Notes under the pieces: model-generated
Database searches by the model: none
The model's input: only the letters and a program-made list of their open reading frames with translations
Told to the model about the DNA's origin: nothing
From: Bianquea renquensis
GTDB lineage: Bacteria; Bacillota; Clostridia; Lachnospirales; Bianqueaceae
Assembly (NCBI RefSeq): GCF_014384895.1
Contig: NZ_JACRSQ010000016.1
Coordinates: 1 to 64,000 of the forward strand
Reading direction: 5' to 3'
Length of the DNA stretch: 64,000 nt
Position numbers and translations under genes: made by a program
Shown: piece after piece, positions 15,731 to 24,524 of the stretch
How the letters are laid out: each line of letters begins with the position of its first letter
Numbering within the stretch: position 1 is the first letter of the stretch

Positions 15731-17242
15731 ATGGCACTTTATTTTGATGAACCATCCCGGACCTTCAGTGAATATCTGTTGGTACCCGGATATTCCTCCG
15801 CCGAGTGCATGCCATCCAATGTATGCTTGAAGACTCCCCTGATTAAATACCGCAAGGGTCAGGAGGAGTGCCCGCTGACGCTGAATATCCCGTTAGTTTC
15901 CGCGATCATGCAGTCTGTATCCGGTGAACAAATGGCAATCGCGCTGGCGACAGAGGGCGGCATCTCGTTTATCTATGGTTCCCAGTCCGTGGCCAGCGAG
16001 GCTGCTATGGTTGCCAGAGTTAAGAGTTACAAAGCCGGATTCGTGTGCAGCGATTCCAACCTTCGACCTGACGCCACCCTATCCGATGTCTTAGCTCTAA
16101 AAGAAAGGACAGGGCACTCTACCATGGCCGTGACGGAAGATGGAACAGAGGCCGGCCGGCTGTTGGGCATTCTGACAAGCCGGGATTACCGCGTGAGCCG
16201 TATGTCTCTTGACACGAAGGTGAGCGAATGCATGACGCCCTTTGACTCTCTGGTCTACGCGAAGGAAGGCGTATCCCTTAAAGAGGCCAACGATATCATC
16301 TGGGAACACAAACTCAATGCACTGCCCATTATCGATGATGCAGGCCGGTTGAAATATTTTGTATTCCGCAAGGATTATTCATCTCACAAAGAGAATCCCA
16401 ATGAACTGTTGGACGCTGACAAGCGCTACATCGTCGGCGCCGGTATCAACACCCGCGATTATGAGGAGCGCGTGCCCGCGCTTGTGGAGGCCGGAGCCGA
16501 TGTCCTGTGCATCGACTCGTCGGAGGGCTTCACAGAATGGCAGAAGCGAACCCTGGATTTCATTCGGGGCCGATACGGCGATTCGGTTAAAGTCGGCGCC
16601 GGCAACGTAGTCGATCGGGAAGGGTTCCTGTACTTAGCAAAAGCCGGGGCCGATTTTGTAAAGGTTGGGATCGGGGGAGGCTCCATCTGCATCACCCGAG
16701 AACAAAAAGGCATCGGCCGCGGACAAGCAACAGCCGTCATCGAGGTCGCCGCAGCGCGGGACGAATATTTCCGGGAGACCGGCATCTATGTTCCCATCTG
16801 CTCCGACGGCGGCATCGTCTATGATTACCATATGACACTGGCTCTGGCCATGGGCGCGGATTTCCTGATGCTGGGACGCTATTTTGCCAGATTTGATGAG
16901 AGTCCCACCAACAAACTCAATATCAACGGCAACTATGTCAAGGAATACTGGGGGGAAGGCTCCAATCGCGCCCGCAACTGGCAGCGATACGACCTGGGCG
17001 GCGCAAGCAAGCTCTCCTTTGAGGAGGGGGTCGATTCCTATGTTCCCTATGCCGGAAGCCTGAAGGATAATGTTACACTATCCCTGAATAAGGTAAAATC
17101 CACCATGTGCAATTGTGGCTGTTTGACCATTCCGGAATTGCAGAAGAATGCGAAGATTACGCTGGTTTCCGCTACCAGCATCGTCGAGGGCGGCGCGCAC
17201 GATGTGATTCTGAAAGAGAACAATGTGAATGTAATCAAATAA
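15731..17242 (+). CDS. guaB: IMP dehydrogenase (Tritrichomonas-type)
   Basis: A 503-residue IMPDH that oxidises IMP to XMP with NAD+, the first committed step to GMP. It has a TIM barrel with an inserted CBS pair (about 115-220). The active-site loop is GIGGGSICITREQKGIGRG (catalytic Cys about 318) instead of the usual bacterial GPGSICTTR. The flap RNWQRYDLGG carries the Arg-Tyr dyad. These segments, the start MALYFDEPSRTFSEYLL and the C-terminal CNCGCLTIPELQ closely match the protozoan T. foetus enzyme. It has its own promoter and terminator; guaA is 40 kb away. Confidence 0.95.
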   Translation: MALYFDEPSRTFSEYLLVPGYSSAECMPSNVCLKTPLIKYRKGQEECPLTLNIPLVSAIMQSVSGEQMAIALATEGGISFIYGSQSVASEAAMVARVKSYKAGFVCSDSNLRPDATLSDVLALKERTGHSTMAVTEDGTEAGRLLGILTSRDYRVSRMSLDTKVSECMTPFDSLVYAKEGVSLKEANDIIWEHKLNALPIIDDAGRLKYFVFRKDYSSHKENPNELLDADKRYIVGAGINTRDYEERVPALVEAGADVLCIDSSEGFTEWQKRTLDFIRGRYGDSVKVGAGNVVDREGFLYLAKAGADFVKVGIGGGSICITREQKGIGRGQATAVIEVAAARDEYFRETGIYVPICSDGGIVYDYHMTLALAMGADFLMLGRYFARFDESPTNKLNINGNYVKEYWGEGSNRARNWQRYDLGGASKLSFEEGVDSYVPYAGSLKDNVTLSLNKVKSTMCNCGCLTIPELQKNAKITLVSATSIVEGGAHDVILKENNVNVIK

Positions 17243-17269
17243 CTGGCGGAGCTGACCAATTGGGCGATA

Positions 17270-17315
17270 AGCCGCCGTACTGTGGACAGTCCATGTTCAA
17301 GTGCGGCGGCTTTTT
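17270..17315 (+). terminator. guaB terminator
   Basis: AGCCGCCGTAC pairs with GTGCGGCGGCT (17301 onward), followed by TTTTT. The remaining bases to 17466 hold only the upstream region of the integrase gene. Confidence 0.85.
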
Positions 17316-17466
17316 CTACTACTACTTATGAGGAATACAGATGTTGCTATGAATGGGCCTTATCGGCTAATTTGAATACTTTTCCATAAGTCCGATACTA
17401 TTTCCCTTTACTGGTGAAACTTCTGTTTTAGATACTTGTAAAAATTAAAAACGGGAGGTCATAAGT

Positions 17467-18591
17467 ATGCCTAGGCATGGAGAGAATATATACAAGCGCA
17501 AGGATGGCCGCTGGGAAGGGCGATATATCATCGGATACCGCGAATCCGGAAAAGCGAGATATGGAGCTGTTTATGCTCATTCCTATCAGGAAGTCAAGCA
17601 AAAGTTGAATCAGGCCAAGAATGGCCAGCTAGTGAAAAAAACCGCTGTCACCGTGGAAGAATTGTTCGATCTGTGGTTGGAGCGGGAGCGATCCTTTGTC
17701 AAACAGTCAACCTATTCCAACTACTATACCCTAATCCGATCCCATATCCTTCCGGAGATCGGGGGTATGCGTCTAGACAAAGTCACCTCGTTTATCCTGG
17801 ATAAATTGGTCACACAAAAATTACAGGACGGGCGTCTGGACAATAGCGGTGGCCTCTCGCCCAAAACGGTACAGAATATCGTGATCATAATAAAATCGGC
17901 CTTCAAGTTTGCCCACCGTGAATTTCATATTCCCAACGTCGCGGAGAACATTGGGCTGCCCCGGGTCTCGGCGAAGGAGATTGAAGTCTTTTCCAATGAA
18001 GAAATCGTTCTGCTGACCCAGTATCTGACCGCAGACTGCGATATCTCGAAGATGGGGATTCTCCTCTGTCTATATACAGGGATCCGGTTAGGGGAAGTCT
18101 GTGCGCTGAAATGGAGCGATTTTGACTTTCAGGAAAACTTTCTTAAGGTTCGCAGGACCATCCAGCGCATTCAAAATCCAGAACCTGAGCCTCCGAAAAC
18201 GAAGGTCATCATCGACAGCCCGAAGAGCGTGAAATCCATTCGAGACATTCCACTTCCCAACAACCTGTCAAAGGATCTGCGCCGGTATGCACAGATGTCA
18301 TCGGGGAATGGATTTTTCTTAACAGGGAGCCCCTATTATTATATTGAACCCCGCACGTACCAGAGCCGCTATAAGATGTACTTGCAGAAGGGCCGTATAC
18401 CCTACCGCAATTTTCACGCTCTCCGCCATACCTTCGCGACAAAGTGTATCGAGCTTGGGGTTGATATCAAAAGCCTCAGTGAGATCCTGGGGCATTCCTC
18501 CGTCACCATCACGCTTAACCGCTATGTGCACTCTTCCATGGATCTGAAACAGCAGCAGATCAACAAGCTGGAGCAGCTGGCGAGTTTATAA
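17467..18591 (+). CDS. Tyrosine-type site-specific integrase (solitary)
   Basis: A 374-residue tyrosine recombinase. It has an N-terminal AP2-like/SAM-like DNA-binding region (about 1-160) and a catalytic domain with Arg in YTGIRLGEVCAL, His-x2-Arg in HALRHTFATKC, His in LGHSSVTITL and the nucleophile Tyr in NRYVHSS. It is the family of phage and conjugative-element integrases, yet no phage, conjugation or excisionase gene and no tRNA is nearby. Its own coding sequence is intact. It may be domesticated or left from a lost element. Confidence 0.9.
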   Translation: MPRHGENIYKRKDGRWEGRYIIGYRESGKARYGAVYAHSYQEVKQKLNQAKNGQLVKKTAVTVEELFDLWLERERSFVKQSTYSNYYTLIRSHILPEIGGMRLDKVTSFILDKLVTQKLQDGRLDNSGGLSPKTVQNIVIIIKSAFKFAHREFHIPNVAENIGLPRVSAKEIEVFSNEEIVLLTQYLTADCDISKMGILLCLYTGIRLGEVCALKWSDFDFQENFLKVRRTIQRIQNPEPEPPKTKVIIDSPKSVKSIRDIPLPNNLSKDLRRYAQMSSGNGFFLTGSPYYYIEPRTYQSRYKMYLQKGRIPYRNFHALRHTFATKCIELGVDIKSLSEILGHSSVTITLNRYVHSSMDLKQQQINKLEQLASL

Positions 18592-18654
18592 GCGCTCTTT
18601 GCCCCGCCTCTAGCGCTCCGGAATGAGATTACTATGAAATAGAGGAAGATTTCT

Positions 18655-19029
18655 ATGAAAATCATACTTCAAATCGGGATCATCTTTCTGATCTGCCTTG
18701 TGGGGGAGGGGATTGCCAGCATTCTCCCCTTTTCCTTTCCCTCCAGTGTGATCAGCATGTTGCTCCTTTTTCTTCTTTTATTGCTGCGCATTCTGCGGCC
18801 TGAGCACATCCGCCAAAAAACGGATTTTTTATTGAAGAATATGGCGTTCTTTTTCATCCCTGCTGGCGTTGGAATTTTGGAACAATTCACGTACATTCGG
18901 GACAGCATGTTGCCGATTCTCCTGATCTGTGTGGTCTCCACGGTTCTGACCTTTGCCGCCACCGCGTATACCGTCAAGGCCGTCTGCGCTTTGCAGGAAC
19001 GGCTTCGTAAGCGAGGGAAAAGACTATGA
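18655..19029 (+). CDS. lrgA: CidA/LrgA family protein
   Basis: A 124-residue protein with four transmembrane helices. It contains the family stretch LPFSFPSSVISMLLLFLLL and FFIPAGVGILEQF. CidA/LrgA proteins are holin-like and influence murein hydrolase activity or export of small metabolites. GAGGAAG precedes the start. Its stop overlaps the next start (ATGA), giving the standard lrgAB pair. Confidence 0.88.
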   Translation: MKIILQIGIIFLICLVGEGIASILPFSFPSSVISMLLLFLLLLLRILRPEHIRQKTDFLLKNMAFFFIPAGVGILEQFTYIRDSMLPILLICVVSTVLTFAATAYTVKAVCALQERLRKRGKRL

Positions 19030-19712
19030 AAGACGTCCTTCTATCATCGCCGCTCTTTGGCATCTGCCTCAGTATCTTTACCTATGAGGCTGGTGTATGG
19101 ATCAATAAAAAACTAAAAACCCCTGTGGCCAATCCCTTGCTCATCGCCATCGCGCTCATCATCCTAATCCTACAGATATTTCGCATACCGCTGGAAAGCT
19201 ATGCTGTTGGAGGCGATATCATTTCCATGTTTCTCGCCCCCGCAACCGCCGCCCTGGCGATCTCTATCTACGGGCAGCTGGACATCCTTAAACGCAATTG
19301 GCTGCCGGTTCTCGCCGGAACGGCCGTGGGCTCCGCGGTATCCATGACGAGTGTTTATCTCTTATGTCAGGCTTTTTCCCTCGATGAAAAATTAACGGCT
19401 TCCCTGTTGCCGAAGTCCGTCACCACCCCAATCGCCATGGGAATTGCAAGACAAAACGGCGGCATCGTCCCTGTAACCGTCGCCGCCGTCATCTTCACTG
19501 GAATATTGGGAGCCATTTTGGCCCCGCTCCTCATTCGGCTGTTCCGGGTCCGCAACCCCATCGCCGCAGGCCTGGCCATTGGTACCAGCAGCCACGCTGT
19601 CGGGACATCCAAAGCGCTGGAACTGGGTGAGACACAGGGCGCTATGAGCGGAATCGCCATCTGCATGGCTGGAATCATCACCGTACTGTATTCTCTACTC
19701 CTCACCGCGTAG
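19026..19712 (+). CDS. lrgB: LrgB family protein
   Basis: A 228-residue protein with about seven transmembrane helices. It has the LrgB signature: NPLLIAIALI, LLPKSVTTPIAMGIARQNGG and GTSSHAVGTSKALELGETQGAMSG (written here in parts). It pairs with LrgA in control of autolysis or, as shown for plant and some bacterial homologs, transport of small organic acids. No LytSR regulator is adjacent. Confidence 0.9.
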   Translation: MKDVLLSSPLFGICLSIFTYEAGVWINKKLKTPVANPLLIAIALIILILQIFRIPLESYAVGGDIISMFLAPATAALAISIYGQLDILKRNWLPVLAGTAVGSAVSMTSVYLLCQAFSLDEKLTASLLPKSVTTPIAMGIARQNGGIVPVTVAAVIFTGILGAILAPLLIRLFRVRNPIAAGLAIGTSSHAVGTSKALELGETQGAMSGIAICMAGIITVLYSLLLTA

Positions 19713-19768
19713 CTGCACTGTCATAAGCGAATACAATCTGTGTCCATGGCATTACCCGATTTATCCTT

Positions 19769-20920
19769 TTAACGAAGCAGCTTGCCTAAATTTCGATCCT
19801 CTATAAACTGAGGCCCGCCGTACAGGAACAAAAGGTCCGTTATCCCCTCGCCCTGGATATACGCGGAGAGACTCCCATTGAAATACCGGAGGTCTATCAT
19901 CTGTACTTCCTGAAAATGATTCACCGCAAAAGGAGTAAAGCTGTTGGCATACGAGTCCTTGATGATCAGCAGCTTCCGCTCCTCTTCTACATTGGTCCTG
20001 ATCCTGGTGAGCGCCTGATTTCCATTCAGATATACGGGATATTGATCTTTTTGGGACAGATACTCTTCCATGTACAGGCTGGAGTAGGTCACTTCCTCCT
20101 CCTGGTTGTAGGTGACCGTTACCCGGATATCCTCTCTGACAGGACAGTAGCGATACATGGTATCAGGCTCTGCAAAGGGATAATTCGCTTTTGAATACAC
20201 TGTCCCCAAAAATGTATGGCTCAGGGGTTCAGCCTGGAAGTCATCCAACTGCCAGGGCGTCTCCCCCCGGGCATTCATCCAGACGCGGTACGCGTAGTAA
20301 GCGCCCAGGGTCGTCCAGTGATGATCCGTGCGATAGTAGATATAGGAATCCTGTGCTTCTGCAAGGACCGGTTGGACATCCACAAGGGTCCCCTCCGGCA
20401 GGAGAGGGCGCAGATGATCCGACAGTTCCCTGCTGGCCCAGCCCGGCGCATAGGCGGGCAACTTCTCTGTCAAAACCTGACTGGCCGCCGGAGCAAGAAG
20501 GACTTGAACTCTGCCCATGCCCAGCTTTTCCGTCTGCGCTGCGATAAACTGGCTGAGATAGGAACAATTTTTTTCATAATACGAGCTGGCAAGTTCCGAT
20601 GCATCGTGGCGTTCAATCAGGTAGCCATCTTTTGCAAAAAAAACATGGTTGCTCTCCCTTTTTCCCATGGCCAGCTCCGCAAGGGTCTTCACGCTGACCC
20701 ATGCATCGCGGCCCAAGAATTGATCGGTCAAATAGGTCTCGAACTCTTGTCCAAAAACGCCATCAAAAAAACGCGCCACTGACCATTCCGGCTTTCCTGC
20801 AAGATACCGATTTTCATTTTCTGAAAAAATCGTATCTTTTTTTAATGCGTTGGCCAAAGACAGTCCGAAGAGCAGTACAAGAAAAACGACCACAGTGAAC
20901 CGTGCCTGTTTTCTTTTCAT
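19769..20920 (-). CDS. DHHW-family (AlgX/SGNH-like) secreted protein
   Basis: About 383 residues with an N-terminal membrane anchor (residues 7-25) and a large extracytoplasmic domain. The diagnostic Asp-His-His-Trp is in YYRTDHHWTTLGAYYAY (about 205), and LLIIKDSYANSF holds the GDS-like Ser/Asp. This AlgX/AlgJ-like family works with MBOAT proteins in O-acetylation of surface polysaccharide. The start was moved four codons in because GGAGG lies five bases before that ATG. It is the last of a DUF4358-MBOAT-DHHW operon. Confidence 0.85.
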   Translation of the reverse strand: MKRKQARFTVVVFLVLLFGLSLANALKKDTIFSENENRYLAGKPEWSVARFFDGVFGQEFETYLTDQFLGRDAWVSVKTLAELAMGKRESNHVFFAKDGYLIERHDASELASSYYEKNCSYLSQFIAAQTEKLGMGRVQVLLAPAASQVLTEKLPAYAPGWASRELSDHLRPLLPEGTLVDVQPVLAEAQDSYIYYRTDHHWTTLGAYYAYRVWMNARGETPWQLDDFQAEPLSHTFLGTVYSKANYPFAEPDTMYRYCPVREDIRVTVTYNQEEEVTYSSLYMEEYLSQKDQYPVYLNGNQALTRIRTNVEEERKLLIIKDSYANSFTPFAVNHFQEVQMIDLRYFNGSLSAYIQGEGITDLLFLYGGPQFIEDRNLGKLLR

Positions 20921-20956
20921 GGCAGCCTCCATATAAAGGATATTTGCTTGCTCCAG

Positions 20957-22378
20957 TCAAAATCGGAAATATAAAAACGGATTGTAGGTCGCATCTACCA
21001 AATACGCGGTGGATATCAGAAAAATGGCCACAAGGCCAATGTTTTGAAGCAACACCGCGGCATTCTCGTGTCTTTGCAGAAGCTCCATGGCCTTGGCAAG
21101 CAACCGTTTTGGCAGCTGTGTCGATCCTACTACAAGAATGATCAGCAGCGTGGCATTGGTGTAAAGCAAATATACCGCGTCCCCGTTGACAAACCCCGCA
21201 CCAAATCCTCCAAACATTGCCTTTAAAAATCCCAACCCCTGAGGAAGGGATTCAAAGGCAAACAACAGCCATCCAAAGAGCACAGCAAGCAGTGTATAGA
21301 CATGGGATACCCAGGATGGCGCTTTCCGGAGATAGGGCAGTAAAAACAGCTTCTCCATCATCAGCAATATGCCAAAGTACACACCCCACAGAAGAAAATT
21401 CCAGCTCGCCCCATGCCAGATCCCTGTCAGGGCCCACACAATGGCAATATTGCGAATCTGTTTTCCCAGGCCTTTGCGATTTCCCCCCAGGGGGATATAG
21501 ACATACTCCTTGAACCAGGTCCCCAACGAAATATGCCAGCGCCTCCAAAACTCCGTTATGCTCTTGGATTCATAGGGATACTGGAAATTGTCATGAAAGT
21601 GAAAGCCAAACATGTTGCCCAGCCCGATAGCCATATCGGAGTAGCCAGAGAAATCAAAGTATATCTGAAATCCAAAGGCCAGCAGTCCGAGCCAGGCTGT
21701 TAGCGCTGGCATCTGTTCAACCGGCAGTTCCTGGATGCCACTCCAGACAAGACCGATGGTGTTTGCCAGGAGAACCTTCTTTCCCAGCCCCACCACAAAT
21801 CTCTGAACGCCGCCCGCAAAAGAATCCACCGTCTCCCGCCGGTGGGTCAGCTGATCCGCCGCTGTCCCATATCTCACAATAGGACCTGCGATCAGCTGCG
21901 GGAATAATGCCACATACGTGCCGAAATCCAGGATATTATGCTGCGCTCTGGCCTCCCCCCGATATATATCGATGGTATAGGACATGGTCTGAAATGTATA
22001 GAAGGAGATTCCGATGGGCAGGGGAAGCCGGAGCAGCGGGATCGACGTGCCCAACAATGCGTTTACATTGGCCACAAGAAAATCCGAATACTTAAAAAAG
22101 CCAAGCAAACCTAAATTGATGATGACGGAGGACGCCACTGCCCCCTTAGCTCTCCGCGTCTGTCCGCGGCTTTGAAACCGCTCAACAAGAAGCCCGTGGA
22201 TAAAGTCCACTAAGGTGGAGAACAGCATGAGACAGACGTAAACCGGCTCCCCCCAGGCATAAAAGACAAGGCTCCCCAGGAAGAGGATCAGATTTCGAAT
22301 CTTGCGGGGAGCCACATAGTAGACGACCAGTATAACCGGCAGGTAAATAAAAAGAAACAATAGACTGCTGAAAACCAC
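20957..22378 (-). CDS. MBOAT family O-acyltransferase (AlgI-like)
   Basis: About 473 residues with ten or more transmembrane helices. The catalytic His is in ALTGIWHGASWNFLLWG (about 325). The upstream signature FWRRWHISLGTWFKEYVYIPLGG (written here in two overlapping parts of the same stretch) is typical of AlgI/DltB relatives. It passes acyl groups across the membrane. The true start is GTG at 22378, six bases after AGGAGG; upstream residues are not supported. It lies 36 bp from the DHHW gene and 10 bp from the DUF4358 gene. Target polymer unknown. Confidence 0.9.
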   Translation of the reverse strand: MVFSSLLFLFIYLPVILVVYYVAPRKIRNLILFLGSLVFYAWGEPVYVCLMLFSTLVDFIHGLLVERFQSRGQTRRAKGAVASSVIINLGLLGFFKYSDFLVANVNALLGTSIPLLRLPLPIGISFYTFQTMSYTIDIYRGEARAQHNILDFGTYVALFPQLIAGPIVRYGTAADQLTHRRETVDSFAGGVQRFVVGLGKKVLLANTIGLVWSGIQELPVEQMPALTAWLGLLAFGFQIYFDFSGYSDMAIGLGNMFGFHFHDNFQYPYESKSITEFWRRWHISLGTWFKEYVYIPLGGNRKGLGKQIRNIAIVWALTGIWHGASWNFLLWGVYFGILLMMEKLFLLPYLRKAPSWVSHVYTLLAVLFGWLLFAFESLPQGLGFLKAMFGGFGAGFVNGDAVYLLYTNATLLIILVVGSTQLPKRLLAKAMELLQRHENAAVLLQNIGLVAIFLISTAYLVDATYNPFLYFRF

Positions 22379-22388
22379 GGATGCCCTC

Positions 22389-22949
22389 CTATTTTGATTC
22401 GACTCCCAACACTTTGTTGATGGCGTCGATGGCAATCTGGTTTTGTTCCTGGGAAGCCTTCAGCATTTCTGACTCATCGCCCCGCTCTAGCATCTCATCG
22501 GGAATCTGGCCAAGCATGATGAAAAAGACGTAATCCCCAACAACATAGACCTGGGAGGCTTGAACCTTACTGATATTCATGGGGTATTGTAGGGTATCGT
22601 TGACGAGGGTTTCTCGATAGGCATCCAACGCCTTCTTCGCCTCCTCCACCTTGCCGTCGGCCGCTTCCAGCCCCACAAACGTATCCACTTGCGCACTCAT
22701 CATGGGCCCCTCGGCAATTATCTCTTTTGCCATGTCCTGCTTGATTCCAAAGAGATCCTCCAACATCACTTCATCATAGGGCATACTTGGAATATAGTTG
22801 TCTCCGTAGGCATTCTTCACCGCCTCGTGGATCTCCTGGAGCTTTCCGGACTCCACCTTTACATCGCTGTTGTCGCTCTCCTTTTGACAGCCGGCCAGGG
22901 CGGCCACCATCAGACTCAGAACCATCATGACTGCTACAACTCGTTTCAT
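22389..22949 (-). CDS. DUF4358 domain lipoprotein
   Basis: About 186 residues. A lipoprotein signal peptide ends in LMVAALAGC, with the lipid-modified Cys about residue 20. An exported domain follows with MPYDEVMLEDLFGI and a C-terminal EQNQIAIDAINKVLG, as in DUF4358 proteins of Clostridia. The function of the family is unknown. Its position as first gene of an MBOAT-DHHW operon suggests a role in surface acylation. GGAGG before MKRVVAVMM fixes the start. Confidence 0.8.
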   Translation of the reverse strand: MKRVVAVMMVLSLMVAALAGCQKESDNSDVKVESGKLQEIHEAVKNAYGDNYIPSMPYDEVMLEDLFGIKQDMAKEIIAEGPMMSAQVDTFVGLEAADGKVEEAKKALDAYRETLVNDTLQYPMNISKVQASQVYVVGDYVFFIMLGQIPDEMLERGDESEMLKASQEQNQIAIDAINKVLGVESK

Positions 22950-23062
22950 TCGTTTTCCTCCATTATTTTTGTGAATTCTTGTATGATCCCTCTGTTCTTG
23001 TAGCAAGTACAGGAAAAAGTAACATGGACGATTAAATTTCCTCTGAATTCTTTGTATCCCCC

Positions 23063-23091
23063 TTGTCTAACTTTTTTATTCATAGTATAAT
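23063..23091 (+). promoter_or_regulatory. asnS promoter
   Basis: TTGTCT, 17 bases, TATAAT, about 40 bases upstream of the asnS start codon. No T-box leader fits in the short gap. Confidence 0.7.
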
Positions 23092-23129
23092 AGGGCTTAA
23101 TGCCACATTTAGAAAGGGGTACTCCTATC

Positions 23130-24524
23130 ATGAGTTACACTCTCATAAAAGATTTGTACGCCCATGCGGAATCCTTCGCAGGCCAGTCCATTACTGTCAG
23201 CGGATGGGTCCGCAGCATTCGGGATTCAAAATCCTTGGGCTTTCTTGTCCTCCACGATGGCACATGCTTTGCCACACTTCAAATTGTCTATGAGGAAGGT
23301 ACGATCTCGAACTTTCAAGAAATCAGCCGGCTGCCTGTGGGTTCCGCTGTCATCGTCACCGGAGAGGTCGTTTTAACTCCCAACGCGAAACAGCCCTTTG
23401 AGCTGAGAGCCGCCTCCATCGACATAGAAGGGTCTTCCACGCCCGACTATCCCCTTCAGAAAAAACGTCATTCCTTCGAATATCTTCGAACGATCGCCCA
23501 TCTGCGCCCAAGATCCAACACCTTCCAGGCCGTCTTTCGGGTTCGGTCTCTGGCCGCTTACGCGATTCACCAGTTTTTTCAGGATCGGGGATTTGTCTAT
23601 GTCCACACGCCCCTCATCACGGGAAGTGACTGCGAGGGCGCCGGCGAGATGTTCCAGGTCACGACGCAGAATCTAGCGCACTATCCCCTGACGGACCATG
23701 GGGCGCTGGACTACAGCCAGGATTTCTTTGGGAAACCTGCGAACCTGACAGTCAGCGGGCAGCTCAGCGCCGAGACTTACGCGGCCGCCTTTCGGAATGT
23801 GTACACCTTTGGCCCCACATTCCGCGCGGAAAACTCCAATACGCCCCGGCACGCAGCGGAATTTTGGATGATTGAGCCGGAGATCTCCTTTGCCGACCTT
23901 CAAGATGACATGCAGCTGGCGGAGGATATGTTGAAATACGTGATTCGATACCTGATGGATCGCGCGGCGGATGAATTGGATTTCTTCAACAGCTTCGTGG
24001 ACAAAACGCTGCTTCAACGCCTGACGCATATTGTAAACAGCGATTTTGCGAGATGCACCTATACCGATGCAATTGAACATCTGAAAAAGGCGGACCGTCC
24101 ATTTGAGTACAAGCCCGAATGGGGCTGCGATTTGCAGACAGAGCACGAGCGGTATCTGACGGAGGTTGTTTTCGGCCGTCCAGTCTTTGTGACGGATTAT
24201 CCCAAGGACATTAAGGCGTTTTATATGCGCATGAATGAGGATACCCGGACCGTGGCCGCCATGGATCTCCTGGTGGCAGGCGTCGGAGAGCTCATCGGCG
24301 GAAGCCAGCGCGAGGAACGTCTTGACATGCTGCTGGCCCGCATGGAAGAGCTAAAGTTGGATCCGGAAAATTATTGGTGGTATCTGGATCTGCGCCGGTA
24401 CGGGACGAACCGCCACGCCGGTTTCGGTTTGGGATTCGAGCGACTCATCATGTATGTCACCGGAATGGCCAATATCCGCGATGTTCTCCCCTTCCCCAGA
24501 ACCGTTAACAATCTGGATTTTTAA
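23130..24524 (+). CDS. asnS: Asparaginyl-tRNA synthetase
   Basis: About 464 residues, class IIb. It has an N-terminal OB-fold anticodon-binding domain (ITVSGWVRSIRDSKSLGFLV) and the catalytic core with TPLITGSDCEGAGEMFQV, motif 2 FRAENSNTPRHAAEFWMIEPE (in parts) and motif 3 GFGLGFERLIMYVTG. It charges tRNA-Asn directly. The start MSYTLIKDLY was preferred; ten upstream residues are possible. Its 3' end overlaps the converging PocR/AraC gene by four bases. Confidence 0.96.
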   Translation: MSYTLIKDLYAHAESFAGQSITVSGWVRSIRDSKSLGFLVLHDGTCFATLQIVYEEGTISNFQEISRLPVGSAVIVTGEVVLTPNAKQPFELRAASIDIEGSSTPDYPLQKKRHSFEYLRTIAHLRPRSNTFQAVFRVRSLAAYAIHQFFQDRGFVYVHTPLITGSDCEGAGEMFQVTTQNLAHYPLTDHGALDYSQDFFGKPANLTVSGQLSAETYAAAFRNVYTFGPTFRAENSNTPRHAAEFWMIEPEISFADLQDDMQLAEDMLKYVIRYLMDRAADELDFFNSFVDKTLLQRLTHIVNSDFARCTYTDAIEHLKKADRPFEYKPEWGCDLQTEHERYLTEVVFGRPVFVTDYPKDIKAFYMRMNEDTRTVAAMDLLVAGVGELIGGSQREERLDMLLARMEELKLDPENYWWYLDLRRYGTNRHAGFGLGFERLIMYVTGMANIRDVLPFPRTVNNLDF

